From positions 228,224 through 292,223 of the forward strand of contig NZ_JAGFBV010000002.1 of the NCBI RefSeq assembly GCF_017948595.1: a stretch of DNA of 64,000 nt. The letters run 5' to 3'. This DNA comes from Flavobacterium geliluteum (GTDB lineage: Bacteria > Bacteroidota > Bacteroidia > Flavobacteriales > Flavobacteriaceae). How positions within the stretch are numbered: the first letter of the stretch is position 1; each line of letters opens with the position of its first letter. Below the pieces are notes generated by a model, which did not search any database, had not been told where the DNA came from, and saw only the letters and a list, made by a program, of their open reading frames with translations. A program made the position numbers and the translations under genes. Shown piece by piece: positions 9,219-17,352 of this stretch.

Positions 9219-9623
9219 TTAATTTTTATTGAAATAATGTTTGTTATATTTCTGGATGGCCGGCTGAATATATTTATTAAAAAGAATAAAATCAGGAATG
9301 CCGTTGCCTGGTTTTCCGGTTCCGAAACATGCTGAGCACTCATTATCTTCGCCAAAACATTCCGTGCAGGCACCAATGGCTTTTGCCAAATCATCGTTCT
9401 GATTTAACTCAAATTCCAACTGCAACTTTAGATTTTCGATCATGGCAAAAAGTTTGTGATTGATTTTTTTGAGTTTTTTAATTCTTTCCTCAACTTCTAA
9501 ATCAATTCTTGGAATTTCTTTTCCTTCTTCCACTTCATTTTTTCCCATCATGGGTTGCATAAGCTCAAAATATTTAGCCATTTCAGGATTATGTTCTTTC
9601 AAATATTCTAAATAAGCCTCCAT
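9219..9623 (-). CDS. Small protein with DnaJ-type CxxC zinc motif
   Basis: 134 aa. The N-terminal half is helical (LKKINHKLFAMIENLKLQLEFEL, likely coiled coil). The C-terminal part has two CxxC pairs, Cys86/Cys89 and Cys96/Cys99, the second in CSACFGTGKPG, which copies the CxxCxGxG repeat of DnaJ-type zinc fingers. It therefore probably binds one Zn2+ and may act as a chaperone-like or assembly factor. Short gaps of 18 bp on both sides place it in one operon with the genes at 9642 and 8472. Not assignable to a named family. Confidence 0.8.
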   Translation of the reverse strand: MEAYLEYLKEHNPEMAKYFELMQPMMGKNEVEEGKEIPRIDLEVEERIKKLKKINHKLFAMIENLKLQLEFELNQNDDLAKAIGACTECFGEDNECSACFGTGKPGNGIPDFILFNKYIQPAIQKYNKHYFNKN

Positions 9624-9641
9624 TAGTATAACTTTTAGGTT

Positions 9642-10511
9642 TTATAAATTTGCAATAGAATTTTCAAGTCTATTGATTCGGTTAGGAGTGTTGGTACCCA
9701 CAAATTGGCCATATTGGTCCACGTAATAATCTTCGGTCGGAATTAATCCTCCGTTGTAATATTCATACAAAATATTCTCGGTCAGGTAATTTACACTTTC
9801 GATTAATTCTGCAAAAGAATGGCTTTCTATTGGCGAATTTGGGCTTGCCGTTCCTAAACTTTGCTGTGCCTGACCCGCCTGAAATTGTGGATTATTTATC
9901 ACACCACCCAGTTGGTTGTACAACCCTTGTACTCTGCCAATATCCTGCGCTGCCTGCGGACGAAGCACAACCGGATTATCCTGCACATACTGCTGAATAG
10001 CCGGAAGAGCCGCTCTGCCTGCATCGGCCAAATATCGGGTTGTATTGCTCCAGGCTTGCCCCACTGGCGAAGGCGCTTGTCTGCGTCTGTAATTGTTATT
10101 ATTTGCCGGTCTGCGCTGTTGCTGTGGAGGTGCTGGTCTGCGTTGTTGTTGCTGACGATTATTGTCTAAAGCAGTACTTGCAGATCCCGCCAAATTACTT
10201 ACCAAACCACCAACTGCTCCCCCAATTTGCGGGGCTCCAAAATAAGTACCCACCGCAGTGCCTACAATAGGAGCAACTGCAGAAACGCCACGTAACACTC
10301 CCGAACCAATATTGCTGGCCACATTACCTAAGCTTGACCAAAATCCTTCTGCTTCACTTTCAGACATTAGATCTACTCGTGACAGCAGGACATCTTCTAG
10401 TTCATTTTCACTTAAATTAGAATATTCCGGCCCCAATACATATCGTACAGCTTCAAAATAATTGTCTTCGCTGAATGATTCTCCCTGAAAAACTTCATGA
10501 TATAAACTCAT
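9642..10511 (-). CDS. Hypothetical protein with acidic head and glycine-rich core
   Basis: 289 aa. Residues 1-55 are acidic and aromatic (FQGESFSEDNYFEAV ... SESEAEGFW). They are followed by a Gly/Ala/Ser/Val-rich segment, residues 58-110 (SSLGNVASNIGSGVL ... VGTAVGTYFGAPQIGG), that could insert into or associate with membranes. A low-complexity Gln/Arg/Pro/Asn linker (RRPAPPQQQRRPANNNNYRR) and a more globular C-terminal region come next. Proteins with an acidic or aromatic head followed by a Gly-rich LG..A..I/V segment occur in several phyla beside peptidases and hydrolases, but their role is not established. It is the first gene of the minus-strand cluster, whose promoter must lie in 10512-10650. 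Confidence 0.75.
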   Translation of the reverse strand: MSLYHEVFQGESFSEDNYFEAVRYVLGPEYSNLSENELEDVLLSRVDLMSESEAEGFWSSLGNVASNIGSGVLRGVSAVAPIVGTAVGTYFGAPQIGGAVGGLVSNLAGSASTALDNNRQQQQRRPAPPQQQRRPANNNNYRRRQAPSPVGQAWSNTTRYLADAGRAALPAIQQYVQDNPVVLRPQAAQDIGRVQGLYNQLGGVINNPQFQAGQAQQSLGTASPNSPIESHSFAELIESVNYLTENILYEYYNGGLIPTEDYYVDQYGQFVGTNTPNRINRLENSIANL

Positions 10512-10573
10512 AATTCTTAGTATTATAATTAGCTCTTACTCTTTTATTAGGCTTTTCAGATTTCGCCTATTCA

Positions 10574-10587
10574 TTTTGTGCACAAAA
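10574..10587. promoter_or_regulatory. 14-bp perfect palindrome, candidate operator
   Basis: TTTTGTGCACAAAA is a perfect dyad 63 bp upstream of the first minus-strand gene (start at 10511), in the divergent intergenic region. It could be an operator for the minus-strand cluster. The binding protein is unknown; the NarL-type regulator encoded at 12643 is one candidate. Confidence 0.45.
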
Positions 10588-10658
10588 AGAACGATGTAAA
10601 ATTGATTTATTATAATTTACTATAAAACAGTGTTTTACCCCAATTTTTTAAATAAATT

Positions 10659-10717
10659 TACCCTAAAAAAAAGGGTATTTTCACCCTTGTAAACTTGGGC
10701 CGTTTAAAATAAATTTG
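10659..10717 (+). promoter_or_regulatory. Promoter of the regulatory operon with overlapping inverted repeats
   Basis: TTG at 10687-10689 and TAAATTTG at 10710-10717 fit the Bacteroidota promoter (-33 TTG, 20-bp spacer, -7 TAnnTTTG). Directly upstream and overlapping the -33 element are TACCC (10659), GGGTA (10673-10677) and ACCCTT (10683), forming AAGGGT-N6-ACCCTT and TACCC-N9-GGGTA dyads. A regulator bound here would block or recruit polymerase. Confidence 0.6.
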
Positions 10718-10782
10718 CTCATTACTATTGATGTAAACCACTATTTAACAATCAATAAAACCATTAACTATAAAAAACGATT

Positions 10783-11241
10783 ATGAAAAACGAACCAGGA
10801 AGACCGGCACAATTAATTACAAAAAAATTTGCTAAAGAATTGCATTCTAATTTTATGAAGTACAGAGCCAGCATAATAGCGAAGTACATTAAAAAAGAAG
10901 ATGCTAACGCCGTTTGGTTTTCTGTAGAAGAGCTAGAAAATTATATTCATTACATCAAGTCTAAAGGCGCAAAAAAGGGTTTTGCTGTAAACGGAATCCG
11001 CTTTTATTTTGGAGTATATCCAGATGAAAAAAAATATGCTGATAAAGCAGGCTTGATGACCCTTTTTCTAACAGCTACAGGAAAAAGAATTAGACCCGTT
11101 GCACTAAACAGTGTACAAACCTTTGCTTTGACTCGCGAAAATAATGATTCTGATGATCAAAATGATAACAATGAAGACATACAAAGCATCGAACCAATGA
11201 ATTACGGAAGCATTGGCAGACCACCGAGCTTATTATACTAG
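10783..11241 (+). CDS. Hypothetical protein, first gene of a regulatory operon
   Basis: 152 aa, ATG at 10783. Residues 1-110 look like a compact mixed alpha/beta domain (KFAKELHSNFMKYRASI, VWFSVEELENYIHYIKSKG, GIRFYFGVYPDE). An Asn/Asp-rich low-complexity tail (ENNDSDDQNDNNED) and a C-terminal GSIGRPPSLLY follow. No signal peptide or known motif. It is followed after 6 bp by a membrane protein gene and then a two-component pair, so it probably shares their regulation. Family not recognised. Confidence 0.8.
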   Translation: MKNEPGRPAQLITKKFAKELHSNFMKYRASIIAKYIKKEDANAVWFSVEELENYIHYIKSKGAKKGFAVNGIRFYFGVYPDEKKYADKAGLMTLFLTATGKRIRPVALNSVQTFALTRENNDSDDQNDNNEDIQSIEPMNYGSIGRPPSLLY

Positions 11242-11247
11242 AAAATT

Positions 11248-11895
11248 ATGTTCGAATTTTTAAGATTTTATATTGTTTATTTAGTCGTACTCTCCGGGAT
11301 TATTGGCTTACTTTCATGGCATAAACTTCCTTCCAGAAAAGCTAAATTCTTGGTGATTCTAATTTGGTTTTCTGCTGTAATAGAGAAAGTTGGCTATTAT
11401 TTTACCGAGTGGACAGGCCTGTTAAACTATCCTGTATTCAATTTTTACATGCTCGTTAGTTTTTGTGCTTATATCATACTTTTAAGGAGTCTTTTATCAA
11501 AAATAAAATATCGCATGATAGCGCTGCTTAGTTTGATACTATTTTTACTTTCCTTTTTTATAAATATTGTATACGTCAAAGAGTACCTAAACCACTCCTA
11601 TACTTACAGTTACGCAACTGGCGTATTGCTTATTATGATATTATCTTGCTTGTATTTGGTAGAAATCTTTAATTCGGAGAAAATATTAAATTTTAAAAAA
11701 TCGGTCTTTTTTTGGTACATATTAGGCATATTAGTTTTTCATGTACCTTTTTTGCCTTTCATGCTTGCTTTAAACTGTTTTTTGATCAAACAAGACGAAT
11801 CTGTTTTTAGTTTAGTCGTATTTATTTTAAATGTTTTGGCCCACAGCTGCTATATTACCGGATTCTTATGGAGCGAAAAGAAATACAATTATTAG
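11248..11895 (+). CDS. Polytopic membrane protein, six or seven helices
   Basis: 215 aa, strongly hydrophobic with about seven predicted transmembrane segments (for example residues 7-25, 33-50, 60-80, 92-110, 122-140, 155-175, 188-208). No catalytic motif is seen. The last 28 bp overlap the start of the histidine kinase gene, which indicates translational coupling. In this position a membrane sensor partner of the kinase is the most natural reading, since the kinase itself has only one helix and no sensory domain. That is inference. Confidence 0.85.
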   Translation: MFEFLRFYIVYLVVLSGIIGLLSWHKLPSRKAKFLVILIWFSAVIEKVGYYFTEWTGLLNYPVFNFYMLVSFCAYIILLRSLLSKIKYRMIALLSLILFLLSFFINIVYVKEYLNHSYTYSYATGVLLIMILSCLYLVEIFNSEKILNFKKSVFFWYILGILVFHVPFLPFMLALNCFLIKQDESVFSLVVFILNVLAHSCYITGFLWSEKKYNY

Positions 11896-12653
11896 TTATT
11901 TCGTTAGGTATTGTTTTTTTAACTTTACTCATAATTCTGCTTGTCATATTCTTTTATTTTTTGAAAAAGAAAAACAATTATTTGGTCGAAAAAATGGAAT
12001 CAGAACTCTATTTTCAATCCGAATTAATTAAGACAAGAATAGAGATTAAAGACCAGACCCTGAGCGAAATCAGTAAGGAACTGCACGATAATATAGGCCA
12101 AATTGTTTCTGTGGGCATTATGCATCTCAACATGTATCTGGACAGCGGAAAACCTGTACAGGTGAATGAATTACATGATTTGAAAAAAATACTCGCCAAA
12201 TCACTAGACGAAATTCGGATTTTGTCCCGAATCATCAACAAAGATAATTTACTGCAAAGCAATTTTATAGAAGCGATCAAGCAAGATTTAGAACGTATAA
12301 AAAAACTAAAAAACATTCAATACAATTATAATCTTACGGGAGAAATCCCTGAGATTAGCCAAGAACATGATTTGTTTATTTACCGAATTTTTCAGGAAGC
12401 ACTGCACAACAGCCTCAAACATTCGCACAGTAATTTATTTGAAGTAAATATTCATACCACCGATACCGTTTTTCTTCTGGAAATAAAAGACTTCGGTATT
12501 GGTTATGACACAAGCCAGATCAACGCTGGATTGGGGTTGAGCAACATGAAATTAAGAGCCCGATTAATTGACGCTAACTTAATAATGCAGTCAGATTCGT
12601 CAGGAACAACCGTAACTTTAGAATACTTTTTAAGCAAAACCAATGAAACCTAG
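11868..12653 (+). CDS. NarL-type sensor histidine kinase
   Basis: 261 aa. One N-terminal transmembrane helix (residues about 8-32), a short coiled coil, then a HisKA_3 dimerisation domain with the phosphoacceptor His73 (SKELHDNIGQIV). The HATPase_c domain has an N-box (FQEALHNSLKHS) and a G-box (DFGIGYD ... GLGLSNMKLRA). There is no periplasmic or PAS sensory domain, so sensing probably depends on the membrane protein encoded just upstream, whose gene it overlaps by 28 bp. The cognate response regulator gene overlaps its 3' end by 11 bp. Confidence 0.94.
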   Translation: MERKEIQLLVISLGIVFLTLLIILLVIFFYFLKKKNNYLVEKMESELYFQSELIKTRIEIKDQTLSEISKELHDNIGQIVSVGIMHLNMYLDSGKPVQVNELHDLKKILAKSLDEIRILSRIINKDNLLQSNFIEAIKQDLERIKKLKNIQYNYNLTGEIPEISQEHDLFIYRIFQEALHNSLKHSHSNLFEVNIHTTDTVFLLEIKDFGIGYDTSQINAGLGLSNMKLRARLIDANLIMQSDSSGTTVTLEYFLSKTNET

Positions 12654-13293
12654 TACTAAAAACAAAATTATTATTGTAGATGATCATCAGTTATTTTCGC
12701 AATCTTTAGAACTGCTCATCAATAGTTTTAAAGATTTTGAAGTGATCAATCGTTTCGAAAACGGCAAAGTATTTCTTTCTTACCTGCAGGAGCAACCAGA
12801 TGCAGAAGTAGACTTGATTTTATTAGATGTTAACATGCCCGTTTTAGACGGCGTAAGCACCATGAAATGGATAAAAGAAAACAGACCCGATCTTAAAGTG
12901 ATTGCGCTCTCTGTAAATGATGATGAAGAAATTATTATCAAAATGATTACCAATGGCGCCAAAGGGTATTTACTAAAAGATACCTCGCCAGAAATCTTCA
13001 AAGAAGCGATCATTTCTGTCATCGAAAAAGGCTTTTATTTTACCGAGTTAGTCTCAGGCATGCTCGTTAAGAAAGCCAATGATGACTCGAAAAAAATCAA
13101 TTTGAAAGAAAAAGAAATTGTTTTTATAAAACATGCCTGCACCGAAAAAACCTATAAAGAAATCGCCTCAGAAATGTGTTTAAGTCCGAAAACAATCGAT
13201 GGATACCGGGAATGTTTGTTTGATAAACTCGAAATCAAAACCCGAATTGGGCTGGTCTTGTACGCCATCAAACACAAAATTGTCTTGGTATAA
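12643..13293 (+). CDS. NarL/LuxR-type response regulator
   Basis: 216 aa. Receiver domain with phosphoacceptor Asp62 (LILLDVNMP), the acidic pair in VDDH, and the Lys in GYLLKDTS. C-terminal LuxR helix-turn-helix (KEIASEMCLSPKTIDGYRECLFDKL). Unlike the regulator at 2035-2661, all phosphorylation residues are intact. Translationally coupled to the kinase. A likely target is its own promoter at 10659-10717 and the divergent protease/hydrolase cluster. Confidence 0.95.
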   Translation: MKPSTKNKIIIVDDHQLFSQSLELLINSFKDFEVINRFENGKVFLSYLQEQPDAEVDLILLDVNMPVLDGVSTMKWIKENRPDLKVIALSVNDDEEIIIKMITNGAKGYLLKDTSPEIFKEAIISVIEKGFYFTELVSGMLVKKANDDSKKINLKEKEIVFIKHACTEKTYKEIASEMCLSPKTIDGYRECLFDKLEIKTRIGLVLYAIKHKIVLV

Positions 13294-13527
13294 AGCTTTT
13301 ATCTGATGCTTTTTTGCCCTTTACACCTCTTTCCTATGCTATTTTATAGCCTTTACTTTGCGGGTTTCTGCGCCCGTACGCTAATTCCTATCTTGTACTC
13401 CTCTATATCCGTGTATATCATAAGGTAACCCTAGAAGGTTTCAAAACTTTCTAGTTATGGCTTTTATTACAATTAATACCTACAAGGTCAAAAAAGACCT
13501 TGCAGGAATTCCAATTGCTTCTTAGAA

Positions 13528-13762
13528 ACGTAAAACTTTACGTCCGTCATGCGAAATTTCACGTCAGTGATGTGAAACTTTACGTCTAACATTTGAAATT
13601 TAACGTCAGCGATGTGAAATTTTACGTCTGACATGTCAAATTTCACGTCAGCGATGTGAAACTTTACGTCTAACATTTGAAATTTCACGTCAGCGATGTA
13701 AAACTTTACGTCTAGCATGTGAAATTTCACGTCCATGATGTGAAATTTTACGTATGTAATGC
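13528..13762. repeat. Tandem array of about eleven 21-bp units
   Basis: Units read like GTGAAATTTCACGTCAGCGAT with internal near-dyads TGAAATTTCA and an invariant ACGT step. Eleven copies follow with an exact 21-bp period, and alternate copies resemble each other more (42-bp higher order). The array is open on the minus strand (93 codons of DVKFHxx heptads), but the frame is a by-product of the period rather than a gene: no ribosome-binding or structural logic is seen. Twenty-one bp equals two helical turns, so every unit faces the same side of the DNA. A related array with the same period lies at 36299-36650. Confidence 0.85.
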
Positions 13763-14004
13763 TAAACACTGAGTATGACCTTATTTTGTTCTGAAATAAA
13801 ACTCAAAATATGATGCAATACTGATACATTTTGTTTTGGATTACTAATCGCTATATCCCTTAGATTTTGACTACTGTAGTTATCATTTTATAAGGGCAAT
13901 AAAAGCACTTTATAAAATGTATAAGATCTAGATTTTTATCAAAAACACATAATAATCTTACGTAAAGCACACTTTATTGAGATTTTATCACTAAATTGGT
14001 AGGT

Positions 14005-15132
14005 ATGAAAACAAATTGTGATGTGCTGATTATTGGCGGCGGACTTGCCGGTTTAACCAGCGCCATAAATTTATCTAAAAAAGGCTTAGAGGTAATCCTG
14101 ATAGAAAAATCAGCTTATCCGCGGCACAAGGTATGCGGTGAATATATTTCGAACGAAATTTTGCCGTACCTCAGCTGGCTTGGTGCAGATGTATCAGAAT
14201 TACGTCCTACGACTATCACCAGATTTGAATTTACTTCCGGTAATGGAAAAACAGTAACCGCAAAACTTCCTTTAGGAGGATTTGGCATTAGCCGATATGC
14301 GCTTGATGATTTTTTATATCAAAAAGCATTGGCAAACAACTGTAACGTTATAAAAGATACTGTTACGGATATTTCTTTTGGCAATGACAGTTTTACGGTA
14401 AGCACTTCAGACCAAATTTTGACTGCCAAAATAGTCTTGGGCGCTTTTGGCAAACGATCTAATATTGATCAAGTTTTGGAACGGGATTTTATTAGTAAAA
14501 AATCGCCCTGGCTGGCTGTTAAGGCACATTATTCGGGTAAATTTGATCATGATCTCGTGGCTTTGCACAACTTCAAAGGCGGTTATTGCGGCGTTTCTAA
14601 GGTTGAAGATGATAGCATCAATATTTGTTATCTGGCCGATTATGCCACCTTTAAAAAATATAAAAATATCGAGGAGTATCAGCAAAATGTGCTGTACAAA
14701 AACAAAAACCTGAAAGCTATTTTTGAAAACAGTACCCTTCTTTTTGAAAAACCACTCACGATAAGCCAAATTTCTTTTGATAAAAAACAGCCTGTAGAAA
14801 ATCACATTCTGATGATTGGCGATACTGCAGGCCTGATTCATCCGCTGTGTGGTAACGGAATGGCAATGGCGATACACGCTGCCAAAATAGCATCAGAACT
14901 GGTGCTGGAGTATTACAACGGTGAGATAACCTCTCGAGAATCATTAGAAAAAAAATATAAAAAGGAATGGAATACGCATTTTGGCAAAAGAGTACGCATG
15001 GGTAGAATTCTGGCTCAACTACTTAAAAATAAAATCATCACCAACCAATTGGTCGGACTATTGGCATCATTACCATCACTACTCCCTAAAATTATCAAAC
15101 AAACGCACGGAAAACCAATAGCAATAAATTAA
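14005..15132 (+). CDS. FAD-dependent monooxygenase/oxidoreductase of the polyketide operon
   Basis: 375 aa from ATG 14005 (an upstream TTG at 13996 is less likely). It has a Rossmann GxGxxG motif (LIIGGGLAGL, residues 8-17) with the acidic FAD-ribose ligand in VILIEK. A second FAD contact is the GDTAGLIHPLCGNGM motif near 270. The group is the geranylgeranyl-reductase/p-hydroxybenzoate-hydroxylase type. In Streptomyces srs operons a flavoprotein hydroxylase and a methyltransferase modify the alkylresorcinol made by a type III PKS, and the same trio occurs here. The expected role is ring hydroxylation toward a hydroquinone or quinone; a side-chain desaturase or reductase role cannot be excluded. 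Stop and next start abut exactly. Confidence 0.9.
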   Translation: MKTNCDVLIIGGGLAGLTSAINLSKKGLEVILIEKSAYPRHKVCGEYISNEILPYLSWLGADVSELRPTTITRFEFTSGNGKTVTAKLPLGGFGISRYALDDFLYQKALANNCNVIKDTVTDISFGNDSFTVSTSDQILTAKIVLGAFGKRSNIDQVLERDFISKKSPWLAVKAHYSGKFDHDLVALHNFKGGYCGVSKVEDDSINICYLADYATFKKYKNIEEYQQNVLYKNKNLKAIFENSTLLFEKPLTISQISFDKKQPVENHILMIGDTAGLIHPLCGNGMAMAIHAAKIASELVLEYYNGEITSRESLEKKYKKEWNTHFGKRVRMGRILAQLLKNKIITNQLVGLLASLPSLLPKIIKQTHGKPIAIN

Positions 15133-15846
15133 ATGGATATAAGTACCCAATACAGAACTCAGGAAACTGAGATAATGGATGATTTTTTGCTTGAAGGCGA
15201 AGAATTACGTGCTGCACTAGACCAAATTGCCAACATTAATCAGTTGCTGGGTGGCAACCACATTACTTTGAATGGAGTAAAAAAATTATTAAAAAAAACA
15301 GATATTACCAAAACAATCGTGATTGCAGATATTGGCTGCGGCAACGGAGACATGCTGCGCATGCTCGCACAATACGGACTAAAGCATACTATAAACTTTA
15401 AACTGATCGGCATCGATGCAAATGAATATACGGTAAACTATGCCAAAACCCTCTCGGATGAATATTCAAACATAGAATATGCATGTGTTGATATTTTTAG
15501 TGAAGATTTTAAGGCCATACAATATGACATTGTTTTGTGTACACTTACCCTGCACCATTTTACCAATGAGCAGATATTAAATATAATCACTATCTTTAGT
15601 ACTAATGCAACAACCGGAATCATAGTCAACGATTTGCATCGAAGCAAATTGGCTTACAGACTTTTTGAGATAGTTTGCACTATTTTTAACCTCAATAGGA
15701 TGTCCCGAGAAGATGGACTGGTTTCTATTTTGAGAGGCTTTAAGAAAACCGAATTAGAGGAGTTTTCTAAAAAATTAAATCTAAAAAACTATACCATATA
15801 CTGGAAATGGGCTTTTCGCTACCAATGGATAATTACAAAAAAATGA
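15133..15846 (+). CDS. SAM-dependent methyltransferase of the polyketide operon
   Basis: 237 aa class I methyltransferase. The SAM motif I is ADIGCGNGD (residues 65-73), followed by GIDANEY (motif with acidic ribose ligand) and a VLCTLTLHHF post-motif. Expected to O- or C-methylate the phenolic ring produced by the type III PKS encoded next. Its ATG directly follows the monooxygenase stop, and its TGA overlaps the PKS start as ATGA. Confidence 0.92.
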   Translation: MDISTQYRTQETEIMDDFLLEGEELRAALDQIANINQLLGGNHITLNGVKKLLKKTDITKTIVIADIGCGNGDMLRMLAQYGLKHTINFKLIGIDANEYTVNYAKTLSDEYSNIEYACVDIFSEDFKAIQYDIVLCTLTLHHFTNEQILNIITIFSTNATTGIIVNDLHRSKLAYRLFEIVCTIFNLNRMSREDGLVSILRGFKKTELEEFSKKLNLKNYTIYWKWAFRYQWIITKK

Positions 15847-16895
15847 GTGTAAAAATAGTAACGGTTGCCAAGCAACTACCAAAATATTCGCGCACCACAA
15901 ACGATATACTTCCGCTTTTGGATGGATGGCTTGATGGAAAAGAAGAACGCTTTATAAAAAAAGTAAAAAAGATTTTCGAGGGCGCAGCTGTAGACCAACG
16001 TTACTCGATAATGGATCCCGCAGAGGTTTTTACAGCGACTTCGTTTGAAGATAAAAATGATATTTACACCAGAGAAGTCATTATTCTGGGAGAACAAGTA
16101 CTAGAGAAAGCACTTAAAAAAGCAGGTTGGGATCCTACAACACTGGATTATATTATCACGGTAAGCTGCACCGGCATCATGATCCCCTCATTAGATGCTT
16201 ACCTTATCAATAAAATGAAACTGAAACAGGATATAGTGCGCCTCCCCGTAACAGAAATGGGTTGTGCCGCAGGAATATCGGGCATCTTGTATGCTAAAAA
16301 CTTTTTGAAATCTAATCCGGATAAACGAGCAGCAGTCATTGCGGTGGAGTCTCCAACAGCAACATTTCAGCTTGATGATTTTTCGATGCCTAATATTGTC
16401 AGTGCGGCTATTTTTGGCGATGGAGCCGCCTGTTGTCTTTTGTCATCGTATGAAGAGGACAAGGGTCCAGAAATAATTGACGAACAAATGTATCATTTTT
16501 ATGATGCCGAACACATGATGGGCTTTAAGCTAACTAACAGTGGTTTACAAATGGTTTTGGATATTGAAGTTCCGGACACTATCGCCTCTCATTTTGGAGC
16601 TATTATTCATCCTTTCTTGCAACAAAACAATCTTGAAATCGCAGACATAAACCATATGATATTTCATCCCGGCGGAAAAAAAATAATCACAACAGTAGAG
16701 TCGCTGTTCTCGGGATTAGGCAAAAATATTGATGATACCAAAGAAGTTCTTAAGCGATACGGAAACATGTCGAGTGCAACTGTTTTGTACGTTTTAGAGC
16801 GCATCATGGATCGCAATCCGAAATCTGGCGAGAGAGGATTAATGTTAAGCTTTGGTCCCGGATTTTCGGCACAACGGGTTTTATTACAATGGTAA
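15843..16895 (+). CDS. Type III polyketide synthase (chalcone/stilbene synthase superfamily)
   Basis: 350 aa from ATG 15843, which overlaps the upstream TGA; a start 36 bp earlier is unlikely. The catalytic triad of type III PKS is complete: Cys141 (EMGCAAG), His275 (FHPGGKK) and Asn308 (YGNMSSAT). The PGFSAQ-type end motif (FGPGFSAQR) is also present. Family members condense malonyl-CoA onto an acyl starter, typically giving alkylresorcinols or alkylpyrones. The starter here may come as acyl-ACP from the dedicated ketosynthase, dehydratase and ACP downstream, which is inference from context. Product therefore likely an alkyl phenolic lipid that is methylated and hydroxylated. Confidence 0.94.
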   Translation: MSVKIVTVAKQLPKYSRTTNDILPLLDGWLDGKEERFIKKVKKIFEGAAVDQRYSIMDPAEVFTATSFEDKNDIYTREVIILGEQVLEKALKKAGWDPTTLDYIITVSCTGIMIPSLDAYLINKMKLKQDIVRLPVTEMGCAAGISGILYAKNFLKSNPDKRAAVIAVESPTATFQLDDFSMPNIVSAAIFGDGAACCLLSSYEEDKGPEIIDEQMYHFYDAEHMMGFKLTNSGLQMVLDIEVPDTIASHFGAIIHPFLQQNNLEIADINHMIFHPGGKKIITTVESLFSGLGKNIDDTKEVLKRYGNMSSATVLYVLERIMDRNPKSGERGLMLSFGPGFSAQRVLLQW

Positions 16896-16914
16896 TTTTT
16901 CAGAAAAACAAATT

Positions 16915-17352
16915 ATGGAATTGACCGATATTATAGCCAAATTGCCTTATAGCGAGCCCTTTTTATTTGTAGACGAAATAGTAGCTGCAGATGAAAACGG
17001 AATTACGGGCACTTATACCTTTAGAGAAGATTTATATTTTTATAAAGGACATTTTAAAGGGAATCCTGTCACTCCGGGTGTAATTCTCACCGAAACGATG
17101 GCTCAGATTGGCATGGTTTGCCTTGGTATTTATTTATTGAATGATGCTGCAAAAGAAGATACCGTGATAGCGTTTACATCGGCAGATATGCAGTTTTTAA
17201 AACGTGTATATCCTAATGAAAAAGTAACAGTAACTTCTCAAAAAACATTTTTCAGATTCGGCAAACTTAAATGCAATGTTGTGATGAAAAACGAGGCGGG
17301 ACAAGAAGTTTGTAAAGGTATTGTTGCGGGTATGATTACTACAAAATTATGA
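16915..17352 (+). CDS. FabZ-like 3-hydroxyacyl-ACP dehydratase
   Basis: 145 aa from ATG 16915; the longer frame overlapping the PKS is not used. Hot-dog fold with the FabZ active-site signature: His46 in YKGHFKGNPVTPGV and Glu60 in LTETMAQIG. It dehydrates a 3-hydroxyacyl-ACP intermediate, so the operon makes its own unsaturated or elongated acyl chain. No ketoreductase or enoyl reductase is encoded alongside, so these would be borrowed from primary fatty acid synthesis. Overlaps the ketosynthase start by 4 bp. Confidence 0.88.
   Translation: MELTDIIAKLPYSEPFLFVDEIVAADENGITGTYTFREDLYFYKGHFKGNPVTPGVILTETMAQIGMVCLGIYLLNDAAKEDTVIAFTSADMQFLKRVYPNEKVTVTSQKTFFRFGKLKCNVVMKNEAGQEVCKGIVAGMITTKL

Noticed and set aside
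13488..13769. 93-codon minus-strand frame of DVKF heptads
   Set aside because: Produced by the 21-bp tandem repeat, which cannot create stops in this frame; no start context, no homology expected.
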